Source: Desulfarculus sp.
Lineage (GTDB): Bacteria > Desulfobacterota > Desulfarculia > Desulfarculales > Desulfarculaceae
Assembly: GCA_020216805.1 (NCBI GenBank)
Contig: JAIWNN010000023.1
Coordinates: 1 to 10,000 of the forward strand
Length of the DNA: 10,000 bases
Reading direction: 5' to 3'
The notes under the pieces are model-generated. The model was given only the letters and a program-made list of their open reading frames with translations. It was not told the origin of the DNA and made no database searches. Made by a program: the position numbers and the translations under genes. Positions 6,879-10,000 of this stretch are shown in pieces. The first letter of the stretch is position 1. Each line of letters starts with the position of its first letter.

Positions 6879-7251
6879 CCGAAATGGCCCCCTTGCCGGC
6901 CTCGCAGACCACCCGGGCCAGTTCCTCCAGACCCTTGCCCTGGCGGGCGGTGGCGGCCTTGATCAGCATCGGCAGGTTCATGCCGGTGACCACCTCGACC
7001 TGGCCCGGCTCCAGGAAGGCCAGGCTGATGTTGTTGGGGGTGCCGCCGAACATATCGGTCAGGATCAGGACCCCGTCGCCCTTGTCGGCCTTTTCCAGGG
7101 CCCCGGTCAGCAGCCGGCGCAGGTGGTCGGCCTCCAGATTGGCCTCCACCGCGACGGTTTCCACCTGCTCGATCTTGCCCAGGATGAACTCGGCCGCGTT
7201 GACCAGTTCACGGGCCAGGCGGGCGTGGGATATGATGACGAGTCCTATCAC
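6853..7251 (-). CDS. PTS EIIA component, mannose (ManX) family
   Basis: The 132-residue single-domain protein matches EIIA of the mannose/fructose/sorbose PTS family. It carries phosphate on His9, in Ile-Ile-Ser-His-Ala near the N-terminus, received from HPr. The conserved Thr-Asp-Met-Phe-Gly-Gly-Thr-Pro-Asn-Asn (65-74) includes the Asp66 that sits beside the active histidine, and Val-Thr-Gly-Met-Asn-Leu-Pro (88-94) follows. The length fits a lone EIIA without a fused EIIB. The GTG start at 7251 overlaps the rapZ stop as GTGA, a classic coupled start, and the gene overlaps rimI at its end. No EIIB, EIIC or EIID gene is present, so a regulatory role within the rpoN-ptsN-rapZ cluster is more likely than sugar uptake. 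That role is inference; the permease could also be encoded elsewhere. Confidence 0.9.
   Translation of the reverse strand: MIGLVIISHARLARELVNAAEFILGKIEQVETVAVEANLEADHLRRLLTGALEKADKGDGVLILTDMFGGTPNNISLAFLEPGQVEVVTGMNLPMLIKAATARQGKGLEELARVVCEAGKGAISVAGELLAH
6888..6894 (-). promoter_or_regulatory. Ribosome binding site for the TTG start of rimI
   Basis: AAGGGGG on the - strand lies nine bases before TTG at 6878, inside the end of the EIIA gene. It decides the start and implies that rimI translation is linked to that of EIIA. Confidence 0.55.
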
Positions 7252-8144
7252 GTGGCGTTGTCCAGGGTCAGGTCGCGGTGGCGGACGGTCACCCGGTAGT
7301 CGGGCGATTTCAATTCCCGGGCCAGCCAGTCCACCACCGCCACCGAGCGGTGACGTCCGCCGGTGCAGCCGATGGCCAGGGTGAGCTGGCTTTTGCCCTC
7401 TTGTCGGTAGCGCGGCAGGAGAAAATCGAGCAACGATTTGAGTTTGCTCAAGAATGTGCCGGTGTCCTCCTGCTTGAAGACGTAATCTACCACCCTGGCG
7501 TCTTGACCGTCAAGCTGGCGCAGGTCGTGGATGAAGTAGGGATTGGCCAAAAAGCGCACGTCCAAGACCATGTCGGCCTCGGGGGGCAGGCCGTACTTGA
7601 AGCCAAAGCTCAGCAGGTTGACCTGCAAGGACGCGGGCGGAGACAACTCACTGTAAAGCCGGAAGATCTCTCGTCGCAGCTCGTGGGTGGTGAAGCGGCT
7701 GGTGTCCACGATCTGGGCCGCCCGCTGGCGGAGGGGCTCCAGGAGCTGGCGCTCGCGTTGGATGCCGTCCTGGATGGTGTCGCCCTCCCCGGCCAGGGGG
7801 TGGTGGCGTCGGGTCTGGGAGAAGCGGCGGACCAGGGCGGCGTCGCTGGCCTCCAGGAACAGGATGTCCAGGGAGAAACCGCGGTTGGCCAGGTCGTTGA
7901 AGACCTGGGGCGCACTCTCCACGAAACGGGGGGCGCGGATGTCCATCACCAGGGCGGCGCGGAAGGGTTCGCCGGCGCTGCCCAGGGGCAGGGCCACGAA
8001 GGCCGGGAGCAGCTCCACCGGCAGGTTGTCCACGGCGTAGAAGCCCAAGTCCTCCAGGGCCCGCAGGGCGGTGGACTTGCCCGAGCCGCTGAGCCCGGTG
8101 ATGACCACGAAGCGGGCGTTGGCGCGGAGGTTGGCCTCGTTCAA
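7248..8144 (-). CDS. rapZ: RNase adapter / nucleotide-binding protein RapZ
   Basis: The 298-residue product is a RapZ (YvcJ family) protein. In E. coli RapZ senses glucosamine-6-phosphate and guides RNase E to the sRNA GlmZ, and in other bacteria the family binds nucleotides. The Walker A motif Gly-Leu-Ser-Gly-Ser-Gly-Lys-Ser-Thr is at 17-25, and a Walker B-like Val-Met-Asp-Ile-Arg is at 66-70. The C-terminal domain has Ser-Phe-Gly-Phe-Lys-Tyr-Gly (179-185), Asp-Val-Arg-Phe-Leu-x-Asn-Pro (195-202) and Gly-Cys-Thr-Gly-Gly-Arg-His-Arg-Ser-Val (259-268). Length is normal. The start appears to be TTG at 8144 with GAGGAG 11 bases upstream, five bases after the ptsN stop. Whether this organism has GlmZ-like RNA is unknown, so E. 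coli's detailed role should not be assumed. Confidence 0.97.
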   Translation of the reverse strand: MNEANLRANARFVVITGLSGSGKSTALRALEDLGFYAVDNLPVELLPAFVALPLGSAGEPFRAALVMDIRAPRFVESAPQVFNDLANRGFSLDILFLEASDAALVRRFSQTRRHHPLAGEGDTIQDGIQRERQLLEPLRQRAAQIVDTSRFTTHELRREIFRLYSELSPPASLQVNLLSFGFKYGLPPEADMVLDVRFLANPYFIHDLRQLDGQDARVVDYVFKQEDTGTFLSKLKSLLDFLLPRYRQEGKSQLTLAIGCTGGRHRSVAVVDWLARELKSPDYRVTVRHRDLTLDNAT

Positions 8145-8149
8145 GGCGG

Positions 8150-8605
8150 TCAGAACTCCTCATCCTGGGCCAGGATGATCTCGTAGATCGCCCGGGCGTC
8201 CTTGGCCTGCATCAGCTCCTTGCGCACCACGTGGCTTTTCAGCAGGCGGCTGATGCGGGCCAGGGCCTTGAGGTGGACTCCGGCCGAATTCTCCGGAGCC
8301 ACCACCAGGAAGAATAGATGCGCCGGTTTTCCGTCCAGGGCGTCGAAATCCACCCCGGCCAGGGAGCGGCCAAAGGCCAGCAGCAAGTCGTCCAGGTGGG
8401 GCAGCTTGCCGTGGGGGATGGCGATGCCGTCGCCGATGCCGGTGGACCCCAGGCGCTCGCGCTCCAGGAGGACCTCCATCAGGCGATCGGGGTCCAGGCC
8501 GGGACGGGCCAGGCTCTGGCAGAGCTCCTCCATGGCGGCGCGTTTGCCCCGCGCCTGGAGATCGGGATTGATCTGTTTCTCGGTGAGCAGGTCGGTCAGC
8601 TTCAT
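8150..8605 (-). CDS. ptsN: Nitrogen regulatory EIIA (EIIA-Ntr, PtsN)
   Basis: The 151-residue protein is a fructose-family EIIA domain of the nitrogen PTS. It accepts phosphate from NPr or HPr on His65, in Gly-Ile-Ala-Ile-Pro-His-Gly-Lys (60-67), and regulates targets by binding rather than by sugar transport. The motif Arg-Leu-Gly-Ser-Thr-Gly-Ile-Gly-Asp-Gly (51-60) and the later Phe-Phe-Leu-Val-Val-Ala-Pro-Glu are typical. Length and the ATG at 8605 fit the family; AAGGGG lies about 13 bases upstream. It follows hpf after 26 bases and precedes rapZ by five, the standard order of rpoN clusters. Together with the second EIIA downstream, this cluster carries two different PTS phospho-acceptors. 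Confidence 0.95.
   Translation of the reverse strand: MKLTDLLTEKQINPDLQARGKRAAMEELCQSLARPGLDPDRLMEVLLERERLGSTGIGDGIAIPHGKLPHLDDLLLAFGRSLAGVDFDALDGKPAHLFFLVVAPENSAGVHLKALARISRLLKSHVVRKELMQAKDARAIYEIILAQDEEF
8156..8161 (-). promoter_or_regulatory. Ribosome binding site for the TTG start of rapZ
   Basis: GAGGAG on the - strand lies within the last codons of ptsN, 11 bases before TTG at 8144. No ATG or GTG occurs at a suitable distance, so it supports the TTG start. Confidence 0.55.
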
Positions 8606-8631
8606 GGCTTTTGATCGGCCCCTTCGGCCGG

Positions 8632-9171
8632 TTATTGGGGCTCGATCAGGCCGAAGTTGCCATCGGCGCGCCGGTAGATCACGTTGAGAACCTCGGTCCG
8701 GGCGTTGATGAAGACCAGGAAGTCGCCCTGGGACAGGTCCAGTTGCATGGCCGCCTCGTCGGCGTCCATGGGCTTGGCGGTCAGCCGCTGGGACTTGATC
8801 ACCCGGGGCTGGTCCTCGGCCAGGCTTTCGGCCTCGAAGACATCGACCTTGTAGGGAACCTCGGCCACCTGGGGCTGGACCCGCACGATGCGCTTGAGCT
8901 TTTCGCGGTAGCGCTTGACCTGCTTGTCCAGCTTGTCCATGACCAGGTCGATGGCGCTGTAGAGATCGCCGGTGGTTTCCTGGCCGTGGATCTTGAACCC
9001 ACTGGCGTAGATCACCACGTCCGCCATGTGGCGGTGCTTCTCGACTCCCAGGGTCACCTGGGCCTCCACCGGGCCGTCAAGGTACTTTTGGATCTTGCCA
9101 ACCTTCTCATTGGCGTATTCCTTCAGCGCCTCCGAAGGCTCCACGTGGCGGAAAGTCACCTGAATTTGCAT
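8632..9171 (-). CDS. hpf: Ribosome hibernation promoting factor, long form
   Basis: The 179-residue product is the long HPF type. The N-terminal domain (about 1-100) binds the small ribosomal subunit at the mRNA/tRNA path; it begins Met-Gln-Ile-Gln-Val-Thr-Phe-Arg-His and has the usual Asp-Leu-Tyr-Ser-Ala-Ile-Asp (69-75) and a basic helix at 78-94. A linker leads to the C-terminal dimerisation domain (about 121-177), with Val-Ile-Lys-Ser-Gln-Arg-Leu and Ala-Met-Gln-Leu-Asp-Leu. In known long HPFs this domain pairs two ribosomes into inactive 100S particles, so one long form usually does the job of short HPF plus RMF. The ATG at 9171 has a strong AAGGAGG seven bases upstream. It follows rpoN after 209 bases with a promoter candidate, so it can be expressed apart from rpoN. 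Confidence 0.96.
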   Translation of the reverse strand: MQIQVTFRHVEPSEALKEYANEKVGKIQKYLDGPVEAQVTLGVEKHRHMADVVIYASGFKIHGQETTGDLYSAIDLVMDKLDKQVKRYREKLKRIVRVQPQVAEVPYKVDVFEAESLAEDQPRVIKSQRLTAKPMDADEAAMQLDLSQGDFLVFINARTEVLNVIYRRADGNFGLIEPQ

Positions 9172-9293
9172 TCAAGACCCTCCTTGGCTGTTCGAGCGGG
9201 CTGGGTCAGGGTCGGTCGGGCCGTCAACCCCTGCCTTGGGTCCAGTATATACCTTATCGCCGGTCTGCGGGGGGCCGCCGGGCGCAGGTGTGT

Positions 9294-9322
9294 TCCATAT
9301 CCCCGGACCCGGCGCTTGTCAA
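9294..9322 (-). promoter_or_regulatory. Probable sigma-70 promoter of hpf
   Basis: The - strand has a perfect TTGACA at 9322-9317 and TATGGA at 9299-9294, spaced by exactly 17 bases. A start near 9287 gives a leader of about 115 bases before hpf. Another -10-like sequence, TATACT, lies at 9249-9244 without a clear -35. This would let hpf, ptsN, rapZ and the following genes be transcribed independently of rpoN. Confidence 0.6.
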
Positions 9323-9349
9323 TCGCCAAGTTGGGGCCGGGGCCACCGC

Positions 9350-9373
9350 CCGGCCGCGTCGACCGGCCGCGTC
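9350..9373. repeat. 11-base direct repeat after rpoN
   Basis: CCGGCCGCGTC occurs at 9350-9360 and again at 9363-9373, two bases apart, just downstream of the rpoN stop. The copies are GC-only apart from one T each, so this may be chance in GC-rich spacer. No terminator with a T run is seen after rpoN. Confidence 0.5.
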
Positions 9374-9380
9374 AGGGCGG

Positions 9381-10000
9381 TCATTTTCCCCGGGGGCGCA
9401 GGGTCTGGCGCCGGCGGCTGGAGGGGAGGATGCCCAGCATCTCCCGGTACTTGGCCACCGTGCGCCGGGCGATGTCGATGTTCTCTCTTTTCAGCATATC
9501 GCCGATGGTCTGGTCCGACAAGGGCTTGGCCGGATCCTCGCCGGCGATGATGGCGCGGATGCGTTCCTTGACCGCCTCGGAGGCCACCGCCCCGCCCTCG
9601 ACCTTGTTGATGCCGGAGTTGAAGAAGAACTTCAGCTCGAAGACACCCTGGGGGGTGTGCACGTATTTGTTGGTGGTGACCCGGCTGATGGTGGACTCGT
9701 GCATGCCCACGTCCTCGGCCACGTCGCGCAGGACCAGCGGCTTGAGGTAGGCGATGCCCTTTTCCAGGAACTCGCGCTGGAAGCCGACGATGCTCTCGGT
9801 GACTTTGTAGATGGTGCGCTGGCGTTGGTGGATGGAGCGGATCAGCCAGACCGCGCTCCTGAGTTTGCTCTGCACGTATTCCTTGGCCTCGGCCGAGGCC
9901 CCCTGGCTCAGGGCGTCCTTGTAATAGCTGTTCACCCGCAGCTTGGGCAGGCCGTCCTCGTTGAGCACGATGACGAACTCGTTGTCCATCTTGTAGACAT
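9381..10000 (-). CDS. rpoN: RNA polymerase sigma-54 factor, C-terminal part (5' end outside window)
   Basis: The frame stays open to the window edge, so only the last ~206 residues are visible. An in-frame Met at 9989 is internal, since coding continues as Val-Tyr-Lys before it. The core-binding region is followed by the DNA-binding helix-turn-helix with Val-Gly-Met-His-Glu-Ser-Thr-Ile-Ser-Arg-Val and then Gly-Val-Phe-Glu-Leu-Lys-Phe-Phe-Phe, a sigma-54 signature. The RpoN box Ala-Arg-Arg-Thr-Val-Ala-Lys-Tyr-Arg-Glu, which reads the -24 promoter element, is intact near the end. A short basic tail with a run of Arg follows. Sigma-54 directs activator-dependent transcription. It is the first visible gene of the cluster; the usual upstream lptB lies outside the window. 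Confidence 0.98.
   Translation of the reverse strand, partial: VYKMDNEFVIVLNEDGLPKLRVNSYYKDALSQGASAEAKEYVQSKLRSAVWLIRSIHQRQRTIYKVTESIVGFQREFLEKGIAYLKPLVLRDVAEDVGMHESTISRVTTNKYVHTPQGVFELKFFFNSGINKVEGGAVASEAVKERIRAIIAGEDPAKPLSDQTIGDMLKRENIDIARRTVAKYREMLGILPSSRRRQTLRPRGK

Overview
The window is GC-rich DNA (clearly above 60 % by eye) from a Gram-negative-type bacterium. The gene content and order point to a deltaproteobacterium (Desulfobacterota), possibly near the Desulfarculales. The main clue is an rpoN-hpf-ptsN-rapZ cluster carrying a mannose-family EIIA, close to a gap-pgk-tpiA-secG-tRNA-Leu cluster. The taxonomic guess rests on layout and protein style only; no search was run.

Layout from left to right. 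(1) 2-1459, + strand: the 3' part of a glycine-rich gene whose C-terminus looks like a phage tail tape measure protein; it is the only phage-like gene seen. (2) 1460-1638: a purine tract and a perfect 25-bp inverted repeat, which can act as an intrinsic terminator for leftward transcription. (3) 1639-2238, - strand: an exported TPR protein. (4) 2386-2512, - strand: tRNA-Leu(GAG) with encoded CCA, followed by a clear intrinsic terminator. (5) 2575-6202, - strand: a lower-glycolysis cluster transcribed gap, pgk, tpiA, secG and then the tRNA. An intrinsic terminator lies between gap and pgk. (6) 6372-10000, - strand: the rpoN cluster, transcribed rpoN (5' end outside the window), hpf, ptsN, rapZ, a mannose-type PTS EIIA and rimI. 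From ptsN onward the genes are packed or overlapping, which suggests translational coupling.

The genes form two functional groups. One is central carbon metabolism: GAPDH, PGK and TIM catalyse adjacent steps, with secG and a tRNA downstream. The other is the nitrogen/envelope regulatory group: sigma-54, a ribosome hibernation factor, EIIA-Ntr, the RNA-binding NTPase RapZ and a second EIIA. No EI, HPr or PTS permease lies in the window, so any phosphorelay partners are elsewhere.

Most of the window is ordinary core genome, and I see no new defence or mobile system. The best items for follow-up are a GAPDH whose cofactor-contact residues look NADP-type rather than NAD-type, a terminator placed inside the gap-pgk cluster, an operator-like inverted repeat around a possible gap promoter, a lone mannose-type EIIA coupled to rimI, and a phage tail gene ending about 1 kb from a tRNA 3' end. 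No intergenic stretch exceeds 300 bases; the larger ones (1460-1638, 2239-2427, 3695-3892, 6203-6371, 9172-9380) are described below.
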